Below, piece after piece: positions 43,403 through 52,462 of a stretch of 64,000 bases of DNA. The DNA comes from Taklimakanibacter deserti. Lineage in GTDB: Bacteria; Pseudomonadota; Alphaproteobacteria; Rhizobiales; Aestuariivirgaceae. A program made the translations under genes and the position numbers. Under the pieces are notes generated by a model, which made no database searches, was not told the origin of the DNA, and was given only the letters and a program-made list of their open reading frames with translations. Position 1 is the stretch's first letter. Each line of letters opens with the position of its first letter. The DNA lies in NCBI GenBank assembly GCA_003574785.1, contig QORU01000006.1:334623-398622 (forward strand), read 5' to 3'.

Positions 43403-44701
43403 TCAACTGCCCTTGCGCAGCGACCTGAAGGCGACGCGGAGCTCGGACGTCAGGAGCTTCGGCTGCTCCCAGGCGGCGAAGTGGCCGCCCTTGGGCAGCT
43501 TGTTGTAATGGATGAGCTTGCGATAGGCCCGAGTGGCCCAGCTCAACGGCGCCTCATAGAGCTCGTCCGGAAAGACACTGACGGCCACGGGGATGGTGAC
43601 GTTCTTCGGCGCAAAGAAGGCCAGCTTGCTCTCCCAATAGAGACGCGCCGCCGAGATCGAGGTGTTCGTCAGCCAGTAGAGCGTGGCATTGTCGAGAATG
43701 TCATCGCGCGTCAGTCCTTCGGGATGTCCGTCGAAAACGCGGGCGATCAGCTGATAGCTCTTTTCGTCATGATCGATCATCCACGCCGCCATGCCGACCG
43801 GTGAGTCCGCGATCCCGTATAGTGTCTGCGGCCGGTTGCCCATCTCGATCGCATAGCCAAGACCGTGCTTGTAGAAGGTGTCGAGCTCGTCATAGGCCTT
43901 CCGCTCTTCGGCCGAGAGGCCGGCGGGCGGCGGGCCGCCGTCATGCAGGGCTTTTGCCACATCGTCGGGAACGGTCGCCGGCATGTTGACATGGATGCCG
44001 AGCAGTCCCGGCGGCTTCAGCAAAGCCATTTGCTCCGTCACGGCATCGCCCCAGTCGCCGCCTTGCGCCACATAATGGGTGTAGCCCAGACGCTTCATCA
44101 GCACCACCCAGGCGCGTGCGATGCGCTGGGGATCCCAGCCGGTCGCGGTCGGCTTGGCTGAGTAGCCGTGGCCCGGCAGGGACGGTATGACCACATCGAA
44201 CGCGTCCGCGGCACTCCCACCATGGGCCGTGGGATTGGTCAGCGGATCGATGAGCTTGAGCTGCTCGAGGATCGAGCCCGGCCAGCCATGCGTGATGATC
44301 ACCGGCAGTGCATTCTCGTGCTGCGACTTCATGTGAATGAAATGGATGTCGAGCCCGTCGATCTCGGTCATGAATTGTGGAATGGCACTCAGCCGCGCCT
44401 CGATCCTGCGCCAGTCGTAATCGCTCGCCCAATAATGCGCGAGCTTCTGGATCGTCGCGAATTGCACGCCTTGTGATGAATCCCTAACCGTTTCCGCCTC
44501 GGGCCACTTGGTCGCCGTGATGCGCCGGCGCAGGTCGGCGAGCTCGTCATCCGAGACCTTCACGCTGAAGGGCCGGATCGCGTTGGGGTCGGTGGCCGCC
44601 ACCGCCTCGGATGTGGCAAGGGCCGCCATCCCAAGACCGGCAGCAGCGGTGGACGTGGCAAGCAAAGCACGACGCGTAAGTCCTGCGGATTGGTCGGTCA
44701 T
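43403..44701 (-). CDS. Tat-exported epoxide hydrolase family protein
   Basis: A 432-aa protein with a twin-arginine signal (LTRRALLATSTAAAGLGMAA, ending AVAA) and an N-terminal epoxide-hydrolase (EHN) domain starting RPFSVKVSDDELADLRRRI. The alpha/beta hydrolase core has HGWPGS and the nucleophile elbow QGGDWGDAV; the catalytic histidine is in KGGHFAAWEQP. This is the microsomal-type epoxide hydrolase fold, opening epoxides to diols in the periplasm. The gene is preceded by one of the three copies of the 24-bp motif (44786-44809), 85 nt upstream of its start, and by a wHTH/ATPase regulator on the same strand. Confidence 0.9.
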   Translation of the reverse strand: MTDQSAGLTRRALLATSTAAAGLGMAALATSEAVAATDPNAIRPFSVKVSDDELADLRRRITATKWPEAETVRDSSQGVQFATIQKLAHYWASDYDWRRIEARLSAIPQFMTEIDGLDIHFIHMKSQHENALPVIITHGWPGSILEQLKLIDPLTNPTAHGGSAADAFDVVIPSLPGHGYSAKPTATGWDPQRIARAWVVLMKRLGYTHYVAQGGDWGDAVTEQMALLKPPGLLGIHVNMPATVPDDVAKALHDGGPPPAGLSAEERKAYDELDTFYKHGLGYAIEMGNRPQTLYGIADSPVGMAAWMIDHDEKSYQLIARVFDGHPEGLTRDDILDNATLYWLTNTSISAARLYWESKLAFFAPKNVTIPVAVSVFPDELYEAPLSWATRAYRKLIHYNKLPKGGHFAAWEQPKLLTSELRVAFRSLRKGS

Positions 44702-44785
44702 GATGTCCTCCTCGGATTCGATGGGCCTTACTGCCGCAGCTCATCTGACGCCGGGCAGTGTGCGCCGGGCGCCGCTGCAAGGGGA

Positions 44786-44809
44786 GTAAATGGTTGTAAA
44801 TTTTCGTTA
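44786..44809 (-). promoter_or_regulatory. Shared 24-bp motif, copy A (epoxide hydrolase)
   Basis: On the plus strand: GTAAATGGTTG then TAAATTTTCGTTA, 24 nt. It differs from copy B at one position only. It lies 85 nt upstream of the epoxide hydrolase start and within a GC-rich background where such an AT-rich block stands out. Confidence 0.75.
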
Positions 44810-44868
44810 GCCGGGGGTGAAAAGCTTGAATTGCAAGGCTGAATCTGGCGGTCGCTTGACAAATCCGC

Positions 44869-47751
44869 TTATCGCAATGCCTGCAAGAGATTGTGCGCCG
44901 CAATAAGATCGGCCGTACCGAAGCCTTCATGAAAGCGCGCATAGATCGGGGCCAGGAGATCGCGTGCCGCTTCCGCGCGTCCCTCCTCCCGCCACCGTCG
45001 CGCCAGGCTTGTCGCCGTGCGCAGTTCCCACGCGAGAGCCCCTTGACGGCCGGCCCAGGCGAGCGACTGCATCATATGCTGCTCCGAGGCCTGCGCCGCA
45101 TGCGCTCCACCCTCCTTGAGCACGATCTGTCCCTTGATGCGAAGAAGTTCGGCCAGGCACCACAGTTCCTCATTGTGCCTGGATCGCTCCAGGGCTTTGT
45201 CGATAGCCGCAACGCCTTGCGCCACTTGGCCTGCATTGGAGAGAGCTTCGGCCAGTTCGCCAAGGAAGGCCGTGTAGCGCAACGCGAAGCGTGCCGGCGG
45301 AAGCTCGCTGAATGCCTTGCGAAGCTCTTCGAGGCCGAGAGCCGGATCACCGCTGCGCGTCAGGAGAAGCCCGTGAAAGCAGCGCCCCCATATCTCCCAC
45401 ATGTTGAGCGCATTCTTGGCCGCGGTGGCGAGCAACAGGGCGATGAAGCGGTGGGCTGCCTCGAGATCGCCGGTCAGAAGGGCGATCGGACAGGCGGCCT
45501 GTGCCAGGATGTTGCATAAGGACATCGCGTGGCCGAGCGCGGTCGCTTCCTCTACGCCAGCCTCTGCGGTGCGCATGGCCTGATCAGGCAGTCCCTGCAG
45601 CCAGAGGATCTGCGCCAGGGTCATTTCGGCGGTGATCCGCTGGTCGAACTGGAAGCGAATGACATGCGAGCGGCGGAGCGGGGCCACATAGCTGCCGAGC
45701 ATGCGCTCGATGTGCCGGCGCGCATCGGCCAAGTCCCCCAAAAGGTGCAGCGAAAAGCCGATCATCCGATCCCCGACCGACTGGTCGGCTGACGCGGACG
45801 CGTTGGCGGCCAGGTCGCGGAACTTCCGGGCCAGCTCCAGGGCAGCGCGATGTTCTCCTCGGTTGAAATGATCGATCCACGATCCCCACAGGGCCTTCAG
45901 GCGATAGTCGATGTCGTCGAGCTTTTCGGCGATCTCGAGGGTCTGGGCCCAGATCGCCCCGATTTCGCGGACGCCCCGCCCGCCACCTTCATTCCCATAG
46001 AGCAGCGTCGAGCCGAGCGCCGCCAGAAGCTGCATATGGCGGCGCGTGCCATGGCTTTCCGGTGGCAGGCCTGCAAGGGCCTGCTCCACGCGCCGGCGGC
46101 ATTCGTCGATCAGCGAAAGATAAGTCCACAGGGGCTCGGCGGCGATGGTGAGCGCCGCACCGATCGATCCATCGCCGTCGGGTGAGAACGTCCAGTCCAA
46201 TGCCGCCCGCACATTGTCGATGTCCGCACCATAGACGGCGAACCATTCCTCGCTGGCCCTTGTCGACCATTCCATCTCGGCGCGCTCGAACAACTCCTTG
46301 TAGTGTTCCGCGTGCCGACGGGTGAACGGCTCGAGTTCTCCGCTCTCGATCAGCTTCTCGCGCGCATAGGCGCGCGTCGTGTCGAGCAGACGGTATCGGG
46401 CGGTGGTCCCCATGACATCGGCAGTCACCAGCGATTTCGCGACCAGATTGGCGATGGCCTCGACGGCATCCGAGGCGGCCATGTCCGCCTTGGCGGTGAC
46501 GGCGCTCGCGGATGGGAGCGTGGCGCCGCCCGCGAATACCGCGAAGCGCCTGAAGATCACGCGCTCCCATTCGGGCAGCAGAGTATAGCTCCAGTCGATC
46601 GCGGAACTGAGCGTCTGATGCCGCGGCAGCGCCGTGCGCCGGCCGCGCAGGAGCAGACCGAAACGATAATTCAGGAGCTCGGCGATGCCGGCGATGCCGA
46701 ACGTATCCACGCGACCCGCCACGATTTCGATCGCGAGCGCAATGCCGTCGAGCCTGCGGCAGATATCGACGACGAGCGGAGTGTCGCTATCGCTCAGCGT
46801 GAAGCCGTCGAGGCTTGCGGCGGCCCGTTCGACGAAGAGCTGGATCGCCGGAAACGCCAAGGCTTGCGCGGCCGTGAGGCCGGCGGGCGACAATGGCGTG
46901 GCGAGCGGCGACAGGCGATGCACCCGTTCGCCCTCGGCGCGCAGCGGTTCGCGGCTGGTTGCGAGAAGATGCACGCCGGGCGCCCCCTTTCGCAATGCTT
47001 CGGCCAGCAGGGCCGCGGTCTCCGTGACATGCTCGCAGCTGTCGAGAACGATCAGCATCTTCCTGTCCGCAAGGGCGGCGGCGAGGTCCGTGGCCGGGTC
47101 GTCGGTGCGAATCGGGAGGCCCAGCGCAGACGCAACCGCGCTTGCGACAAGCCCGGAATTGCCGATCGGTGCCAGATCGACGAACCGGGCGCCGTCGGCA
47201 AAGGACTGAGCCAGGGCATCGACCACCGCCAGCGCGACCGTGGTCTTGCCAATTCCTCCTGGTCCCACGATGGTGATGAAGCGCGATTGAACAAGCCGTG
47301 CTGCGATGAGGCGAACGGTATCGTCACGGCCGACGATGCGGGCAAGCGAAAGCGGGAGACCCTGCCCGGCACCGGATGCGGGCGATGGTTGCCCTGCCGC
47401 AGGCTGCCCTGCGGCGCGTTCGACCTGGGCCAGGAATTGATAGCCGCGGCCCGGGACATTGGCGATGTAGCGCTTTCCGGCCTGACCGTCGCCGAGCGCC
47501 CGGCGGATCGCCGCGACATGAACCCTGAGGCTGCCTTCCTCGACGAAGGTATTCGGCCAGACCCGGGCGATGATCTCGTCCTTGCCGACAAGCTCGCCCG
47601 AACGCTCGACGAGCATGATCAGGATATCGAGCGCCCGGCTGCCCAGGCGGACGGGTTGGTCGGACAAGAGCAGCAGCTTCCGGGCGGGGAGCAGGCGAAA
47701 GGGCCCGAACTCGAAAACGCCCGGCGGCGCAAGTGGAGCCTGATCGGTCAC
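44869..47751 (-). CDS. Winged-helix regulator with STAND-type ATPase and TPR-like repeats (paralogue 1)
   Basis: A 960-aa signalling ATPase. Residues 12-110 form an OmpR/PhoB-type winged helix (Trans_reg_C; SGELVGKDEIIARVWPNTFVEEGSLRVHVAAIRRALGDG). A STAND/NB-ARC-like ATPase follows, with Walker A GPGGIGKT at 163-170 and Walker B MLIVLDSCEHV. The remaining ~500 residues are helical TPR-like repeats that probably sense a ligand. It is a paralogue of the protein at 52463-55327. It lies 80 nt after the paoC-like gene and 167 nt before the epoxide hydrolase, all on one strand. It is the best candidate to bind the shared 24-bp motif (inference). Confidence 0.9.
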   Translation of the reverse strand: MTDQAPLAPPGVFEFGPFRLLPARKLLLLSDQPVRLGSRALDILIMLVERSGELVGKDEIIARVWPNTFVEEGSLRVHVAAIRRALGDGQAGKRYIANVPGRGYQFLAQVERAAGQPAAGQPSPASGAGQGLPLSLARIVGRDDTVRLIAARLVQSRFITIVGPGGIGKTTVALAVVDALAQSFADGARFVDLAPIGNSGLVASAVASALGLPIRTDDPATDLAAALADRKMLIVLDSCEHVTETAALLAEALRKGAPGVHLLATSREPLRAEGERVHRLSPLATPLSPAGLTAAQALAFPAIQLFVERAAASLDGFTLSDSDTPLVVDICRRLDGIALAIEIVAGRVDTFGIAGIAELLNYRFGLLLRGRRTALPRHQTLSSAIDWSYTLLPEWERVIFRRFAVFAGGATLPSASAVTAKADMAASDAVEAIANLVAKSLVTADVMGTTARYRLLDTTRAYAREKLIESGELEPFTRRHAEHYKELFERAEMEWSTRASEEWFAVYGADIDNVRAALDWTFSPDGDGSIGAALTIAAEPLWTYLSLIDECRRRVEQALAGLPPESHGTRRHMQLLAALGSTLLYGNEGGGRGVREIGAIWAQTLEIAEKLDDIDYRLKALWGSWIDHFNRGEHRAALELARKFRDLAANASASADQSVGDRMIGFSLHLLGDLADARRHIERMLGSYVAPLRRSHVIRFQFDQRITAEMTLAQILWLQGLPDQAMRTAEAGVEEATALGHAMSLCNILAQAACPIALLTGDLEAAHRFIALLLATAAKNALNMWEIWGRCFHGLLLTRSGDPALGLEELRKAFSELPPARFALRYTAFLGELAEALSNAGQVAQGVAAIDKALERSRHNEELWCLAELLRIKGQIVLKEGGAHAAQASEQHMMQSLAWAGRQGALAWELRTATSLARRWREEGRAEAARDLLAPIYARFHEGFGTADLIAAHNLLQALR

Positions 47752-47831
47752 CCCTAGCTCCGTTCAACAAGGATTGGCCCCGGGGAAACCTAATGGAGGG
47801 CGTTAGTCCTGTCGACTCCGGCGGGTGTGTA

Positions 47832-50201
47832 TCATGAACTCACCTTGTCCAGCGTGATCGGCAGGTCGCGCACCCGCTTGCCGGTCGCGTGATAGACCGC
47901 ATTGGCGACGGCCGCGGCGACCCCGACGATGCCGATCTCGCCCAGTCCCTTGATGCCGAGCGGATTGACGAGATCGTCTCGTTCATCGACGAAGATCACC
48001 TCGATGTCGCCGATATCGGCGTTCACCGGCACATGATATTCGGCGATGTTGGCGTTCATGATGCGCCCGAATCTGTGGTCGATCAGCGTTTCCTCATGCA
48101 GCGCCATGCCGATGCCCCACACGACACTGCCCAGGATCTGGCTGTGGGCGGTCTTGGCGTTGAGGATGCGCCCGCCGGCGACGGCGCTGACCACGCGGGT
48201 CACGCGGATCACGCCGAGCTCTTCGTCCACTTTCACTTCCGCGAAGATCGCCGAATGGGTGTTGTGCGCATGTGAGCCGTCATCGGGAAATTCGGTGGTC
48301 TTCTCCTGCTCGATACGGTTCACGCCGGCATGCCGCAGGATATCGCCGACCGGCACGGCACGCGAAGCATCCTTGCTGCTCACCAGCCTGCCCTCGGCCA
48401 GCAGGACATCTTGCGGCTGAACGCTCGCGAACGGTGAATTCGGCAATTGCTTTGCCAGGCGCAGCAATTCTTCACGCACCGACGCGCATGTCGTGACGAT
48501 CCCGTTCGACACCGAGGCCGCGATCCAGGATCCGCCCTCGACCGGCGAGCTCGGCAAGGTCGAATCGCCGAGCTTGATCGCAATATTCGCGATCGGCAGG
48601 CCCAGCATGTCGGCCGCGACCTGCGCCATGATCGTATAGGTGCCGGTGCCGATGTCGGATGTAGCACTGGACACTTCCGCATGCCCTTGCGCATCGAGCC
48701 CGACACGCACGGTAATGGGCACTTGCAAGGCTTCCCATATGCCGGTCGCCATGCCCCAGCCGACGAGATCGCCGCCGTCGCGCATCGAGCGCGCTACGGG
48801 ATTGCGCTTGTCCCAGCCGAAAGCTTCAGCACCCTGCCGATAGCAATCGCGCAAGGCCTTGCTGCTATAGGGCCGATCGGCGATCTGGTCGCGATCCGAA
48901 TAGCATTTGTAGCGAAGCTCGAGCGGATCGAGCTTGAGCGCCACGGCAAGCTCGTCCATCGCGCATTCCAACGCATAGACGCTGGAGGCGGCACTCGGCG
49001 CGCGCATATCGGCCGACGTCGCCAAATCGAGACGCGCGAGCCTGTGGGCATATTTCGCATTGGCGCAAGCGTAGAGGAGAGCCGACCAGCCCGTCTCCTG
49101 GCGATGAAATTCCTCATATTGCGATGTCACCGTGACCGCGTCATGGGTGATGGCCGCGAGGGTTCCATCGGCCTTGGCGCCAAGCTCGATCCGCTGGATC
49201 ATGGCAGGCCGGTAACCCAGCTCATAGAGCTGCTGCCGGGTGAGCACGACGCGCACCGGGCGCTTCGTGGCCCGAGCTGCCAGAACCGCCAGCACGACTT
49301 GATATTGCGGGCGCAGCCCCGAGCCGAATCCGCCGCCCATGAAGGCCGACATGACGCGCACATCTTCCGGCTTCATGTCGAACACGCCGCACAGATAGCG
49401 CTGCACGTTCTGCACGCCCTGGGTCTTGTCATAGACGGTGAGCTTGCCGTCCTTCTCCCACATCACCGTCGTGGCATAGAGCTCCATCGGATTGTGGTGC
49501 TCGATCGGGACGTAGTATTCGGCCCGATGCTGCGTCTCTGCCGCGGCGAGTGCGGCATCGGCATCGCCACGGGCGGGCGGCGGCGCGAACATGGCCTCGA
49601 AGGGATTGGTCGGGGCTTTCGGCGCAACCGCATGGTCGCGCTGGCGGTATATGTCCGTGACATGCGGCTCACTCTCATAGTCCACCCGCACGAGGGACGC
49701 CGCGAAACGCGCGATCTCCGGCGCTTCGGCGACGACCAGCGCAATAGGCTGGCCGTTGAACATGATCCTGTCGTCATAGAGCGGCCGAAAGGGCGACCCG
49801 GCGGGCGCGGCATCGTCGTGATAGGCCTTATCGCTATTCGCCATCGCCGGCCGATTGTCATGCGTGAGCACGTCGATCACGCCCTCGACGCCGAGCGCCG
49901 CGCTTGCGTCGATCCGCGTGATGCGGCCCTTGGTGATGGTGGAAGTGACGACGCTGCCGTGAAGCAGGCCCGGGGCAGTAAACTCGGCGGCGTATTTGGC
50001 GGCGCCGGTGACCTTGGCGTGGCCGTCGATGCGAGGTATGGCGGCGCCGACATAGGGCTTGCCGTTGCCCGGCGTCAGGGCCTGCTGCGTCGCTGTCGTC
50101 ATTGGCGTTGTCTCCTCTGCCTTGGCCCATGTTCCGTGACCGAGGGCTCCCAGCGCGACTGCACCTTGCAGGACGTCGCGGCGGCTGATGTCTGTCGTCA
50201 T
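47832..50201 (-). CDS. paoC: Aldehyde oxidoreductase molybdenum-binding subunit (PaoC/YagR-like)
   Basis: Large subunit, 789 aa, of a three-subunit xanthine-oxidase-family aldehyde oxidoreductase (PaoABC type). The C-terminal GIKGLGEIGIVGVAAAVANA includes the catalytic glutamate; GGGFGSGLRPQYQ lies in the cofactor region. The N-terminus from 50201 reads ISRRDVLQGAVALGALGHGTWA, a possible Tat signal. A second start at 50102 (MTTATQQALTPG) has AGAGGAG upstream and would give a 756-aa protein without signal. In the E. coli enzyme the Tat signal is on PaoA, so this is unusual. Oxidation of toxic aldehydes to acids is the expected role. Confidence 0.92.
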   Translation of the reverse strand: MTTDISRRDVLQGAVALGALGHGTWAKAEETTPMTTATQQALTPGNGKPYVGAAIPRIDGHAKVTGAAKYAAEFTAPGLLHGSVVTSTITKGRITRIDASAALGVEGVIDVLTHDNRPAMANSDKAYHDDAAPAGSPFRPLYDDRIMFNGQPIALVVAEAPEIARFAASLVRVDYESEPHVTDIYRQRDHAVAPKAPTNPFEAMFAPPPARGDADAALAAAETQHRAEYYVPIEHHNPMELYATTVMWEKDGKLTVYDKTQGVQNVQRYLCGVFDMKPEDVRVMSAFMGGGFGSGLRPQYQVVLAVLAARATKRPVRVVLTRQQLYELGYRPAMIQRIELGAKADGTLAAITHDAVTVTSQYEEFHRQETGWSALLYACANAKYAHRLARLDLATSADMRAPSAASSVYALECAMDELAVALKLDPLELRYKCYSDRDQIADRPYSSKALRDCYRQGAEAFGWDKRNPVARSMRDGGDLVGWGMATGIWEALQVPITVRVGLDAQGHAEVSSATSDIGTGTYTIMAQVAADMLGLPIANIAIKLGDSTLPSSPVEGGSWIAASVSNGIVTTCASVREELLRLAKQLPNSPFASVQPQDVLLAEGRLVSSKDASRAVPVGDILRHAGVNRIEQEKTTEFPDDGSHAHNTHSAIFAEVKVDEELGVIRVTRVVSAVAGGRILNAKTAHSQILGSVVWGIGMALHEETLIDHRFGRIMNANIAEYHVPVNADIGDIEVIFVDERDDLVNPLGIKGLGEIGIVGVAAAVANAVYHATGKRVRDLPITLDKVSS

Positions 50202-50208
50202 TCAAGCC

Positions 50209-51225
50209 TCACATGATCTTCTTGCTGGATTGCACTTGCGGCGTGCCGCGCGCGGCCTGGGTCAGCGTCCGGATGATCCCGCGGCGGGCGAGATCGATCT
50301 TGAAGGTATTGTGCGGGTACCCCTTGGCACCGTGCAGCAGGATATCGGCTGCGCGACGAAAGGCGGCGGCATCGGCGGTCTGTCCGCGCAAGCTCGCCTC
50401 GGCCTCCCGGTCGCGCCACGGCTTGTGCGCGACGCCGCCCAAGGCCAGGCGGGCTTCGGTGATCTTGTTGCCGTCAAGCTCGAGCGCGGCGGCGATCGAT
50501 ACCAGGGCGAAGGCATAGGAGAGGCGGTCGCGGATCTTGAGATAGGAGTGGTTTGCCGCGAAGCCTTGCGCCGGAAGCTCGATCGCCGTCAAAATCTCGT
50601 CACTGTGCAGATTGGTTTCGTGTTGCGGCGTATCCCCTGGCAGTCGGTGGAAGTCCGAAAAGGCGATGACGCGCTCCCCTGCCGGTCCCCGTGCATGGAC
50701 CTTGGCATCGAGAGCGACGAGCGCCACGCACATGTCGGAAGGGTGCGTTGCGATGCACGCGTCGCTTGCACCGAGGATCGCATGCATGCGGTTGAGCCCC
50801 TCGATGGCCGAGCATCCACTGCCGGGCTCGCGCTTGTTGCAGGGTGTGGCGGTGTCATAGAAATATGGGCAGCGGGTCCGCTGCAGCAGGTTGCCGCCGG
50901 TCGAGGCCATATTGCGCAATTGCGCCGATGCGCCGGCCAGGATCGCGCTCGCGACCAAGGGATAGCGTTCCGTGATCAGCGGATGATAGGCGAGATCGGA
51001 ATTCGGCACGAGCGCGCCGATGCGCAGTCCGCCATCGGCCGTTGCCTCGATGGCCTTGAGCGGCAATCGCGAAATGTCGATCAGGCGCGAGGGGCGTTCG
51101 ATATCTCCCTTCATGAGGTCGATGAGGTTGGTGCCGCCCGCGATGAATTTCGCTGATGGATCGGCGGTGATGAAGCGCATGGCCTCGGCGACGTCGCTCG
51201 CCCGCTGATATTCGAAATTGATCAT
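50209..51225 (-). CDS. paoB: Aldehyde oxidoreductase FAD-binding subunit (PaoB/YagS-like)
   Basis: FAD subunit, 338 aa, starting MINFEYQRASDVAEAMRFI with the FAD-binding KFIAGGTNLIDLMKG motif. CPYFYDTATPCNKREPGSGC contains the cysteine set that in PaoB binds an extra [4Fe-4S] cluster not found in xanthine dehydrogenases, which supports the Pao assignment. Electrons pass from the [2Fe-2S] subunit to FAD. It overlaps paoA by 4 nt and ends 7 nt before the longer paoC start. The frame extends upstream to 51390 inside paoA, which is a shadow. Confidence 0.95.
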   Translation of the reverse strand: MINFEYQRASDVAEAMRFITADPSAKFIAGGTNLIDLMKGDIERPSRLIDISRLPLKAIEATADGGLRIGALVPNSDLAYHPLITERYPLVASAILAGASAQLRNMASTGGNLLQRTRCPYFYDTATPCNKREPGSGCSAIEGLNRMHAILGASDACIATHPSDMCVALVALDAKVHARGPAGERVIAFSDFHRLPGDTPQHETNLHSDEILTAIELPAQGFAANHSYLKIRDRLSYAFALVSIAAALELDGNKITEARLALGGVAHKPWRDREAEASLRGQTADAAAFRRAADILLHGAKGYPHNTFKIDLARRGIIRTLTQAARGTPQVQSSKKIM

Positions 51226-51728
51226 GACTGTCCCATCGCTTGCTGGATCGCCGCCACGATATTGGGATAGGCGCCGCAACGGCAGATATTGCCGCTCATG
51301 AGCTCGCGTATTTCTTCGGCCGTCTTGGCCTTGCCTTCGGCGATCAGGCCCGTAGCCGAGCAGATCTGTCCGGGCGTGCAATAGCCGCACTGGAAGGCGT
51401 CATGATCGATGAAGGCCTGCTGCAGGGCATTGGGCGTGCCGTCTTCGCTCAATCCCTCGATGGTGGTGATCCTGGCGCCATCCTTCATGACGGCAAGCGT
51501 CAGGCAGGAGACGACGCGCCGTCCGTCGACCAGCACCGTGCAGGCGCCGCATTGGCCATGGTCGCAGCCCTTCTTGGTGCCGGTCAGATCGAGGTGGTCG
51601 CGCAAGGCATCGAGCAGCGTCGTCCACGGCGATGCGTCGAGTTCCCTTTCGACGCCGTTGACGATGAGTGTCGTCCGGATCCTCGGCGGTATCGGGATGG
51701 TGGGCTGGGTTTTGCCTGTTTGCGCCAT
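51222..51728 (-). CDS. paoA: Aldehyde oxidoreductase [2Fe-2S] subunit (PaoA/YagT-like)
   Basis: Iron-sulfur subunit, 168 aa, with cysteines 55, 60, 63 and 75 (CDHGQCGAC) for the first cluster and 114, 117, 149 and 151 (CGYC, CRC) for the second. The ATG at 51728 has GGAG about 9 nt upstream. Unlike E. coli PaoA there is no Tat signal, only a short N-terminal tail. It is the first gene of paoABC and has copy B of the 24-bp motif 61 nt upstream of its start. Confidence 0.94.
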   Translation of the reverse strand: MAQTGKTQPTIPIPPRIRTTLIVNGVERELDASPWTTLLDALRDHLDLTGTKKGCDHGQCGACTVLVDGRRVVSCLTLAVMKDGARITTIEGLSEDGTPNALQQAFIDHDAFQCGYCTPGQICSATGLIAEGKAKTAEEIRELMSGNICRCGAYPNIVAAIQQAMGQS

Positions 51729-51788
51729 TTTTTCAACTCCGCGTTTCTCAGATGTGGCCAGCATGCGCCGCGGGCTCGGAGGGTGGGA

Positions 51789-51812
51789 GTTAATGGTTGT
51801 AAATTTTCGTTA
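51789..51812 (-). promoter_or_regulatory. Shared 24-bp motif, copy B (paoABC)
   Basis: GTTAATGGTTG then TAAATTTTCGTTA on the plus strand, 61 nt upstream of paoA. The last three bases (TTA) are also the stop codon of the DUF302 gene, so the site overlaps that gene's 3' end. Confidence 0.78.
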
Positions 51813-52220
51813 TTCGGGTTGAAGCGCGCCAACCGCTTCCTGGACGCTGGCGATGAGGGCTTCCCTGAGGGCACGAGCGGGGTCTGCATTCGGATCCAAG
51901 CCGTGCCGCTCGAAGATCCATTTGGGATCGTTGTAAGAGAGCCAGGTTGCTCCGGACGGGTCCCGCCAAATCATGGCTCTCAGCGGCAGGTCGATGGCCA
52001 CTGTCCGGGCGACCTGCATCAGCGGCGTTCCCATATGGGGATCGCCGAAGAGGATCACGGCTGTCGGCCAGAGCGTCAGGCCGGCCCGGTGGGCGGCGGC
52101 AGCATGATCGATACGGGCAAAGACGGTCATTCCGCGCGCCTCGATCGCAGCCGCAAGGCGCTTTATCGTTTCATCGGGCCCGAAGCCGCTGCTTTGCGTC
52201 TTGAAGCCGGCGATCTCCAT
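51810..52220 (-). CDS. DUF302 domain protein
   Basis: A 136-aa DUF302 protein (MEIAGFKTQSSGFGPDETIKRLAAAIEARGMTVFARIDHAAAAHRAGL is the family core, then ILFGDPHMGTPLM and LPLRAMIW). The function is unknown; the fold is proposed to bind small ligands or metals and the family often accompanies oxidative-stress genes. The ATG at 52220 is preferred because AGAGG sits 6 nt upstream; ATG 52226 would abut the ribosome site. Copy C of the shared motif is 62 nt upstream, and paoA follows 81 nt downstream. Confidence 0.88.
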   Translation of the reverse strand: MEIAGFKTQSSGFGPDETIKRLAAAIEARGMTVFARIDHAAAAHRAGLTLWPTAVILFGDPHMGTPLMQVARTVAIDLPLRAMIWRDPSGATWLSYNDPKWIFERHGLDPNADPARALREALIASVQEAVGALQPE

Positions 52221-52281
52221 TCTCATCCTCTTCTCGCTGGATCCCCCAAGCGAGCATGCCTGCAGTGCAGCCGGGGGCAGA

Positions 52282-52305
52282 GTTAATGGTTGTGAATCTT
52301 CGTTA
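52282..52305. promoter_or_regulatory. Shared 24-bp motif, copy C (DUF302 gene and divergent regulator)
   Basis: GTTAATGGTTG then TGAATCTTCGTTA on the plus strand: two substitutions relative to copy B. It is 62 nt upstream of the DUF302 start and about 160 nt upstream of the regulator that diverges from it, so it could serve both. Confidence 0.75.
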
Positions 52306-52462
52306 CCCAGGTAGAAGTCGTTGAATTCCAAGACCGAAGCGGCGTTGCGCCCCCGGGGAAATCACAACCCTGGCATCGGCTGGATTCAGCAGGGATGTGG
52401 GAGTAAAATTGAAGTATAAATCCGTCGCGACTTGTCCTCACGGAGTTGTTCAAAAATACGAA

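Noticed and set aside
47791..47805. TAATGG...CGTTA resembling a fourth copy of the shared 24-bp motif in front of paralogue 1
   Set aside because: Spacing between the two parts is only 4 nt against 9 in the true copies, and the central TTGTAAAT is missing.
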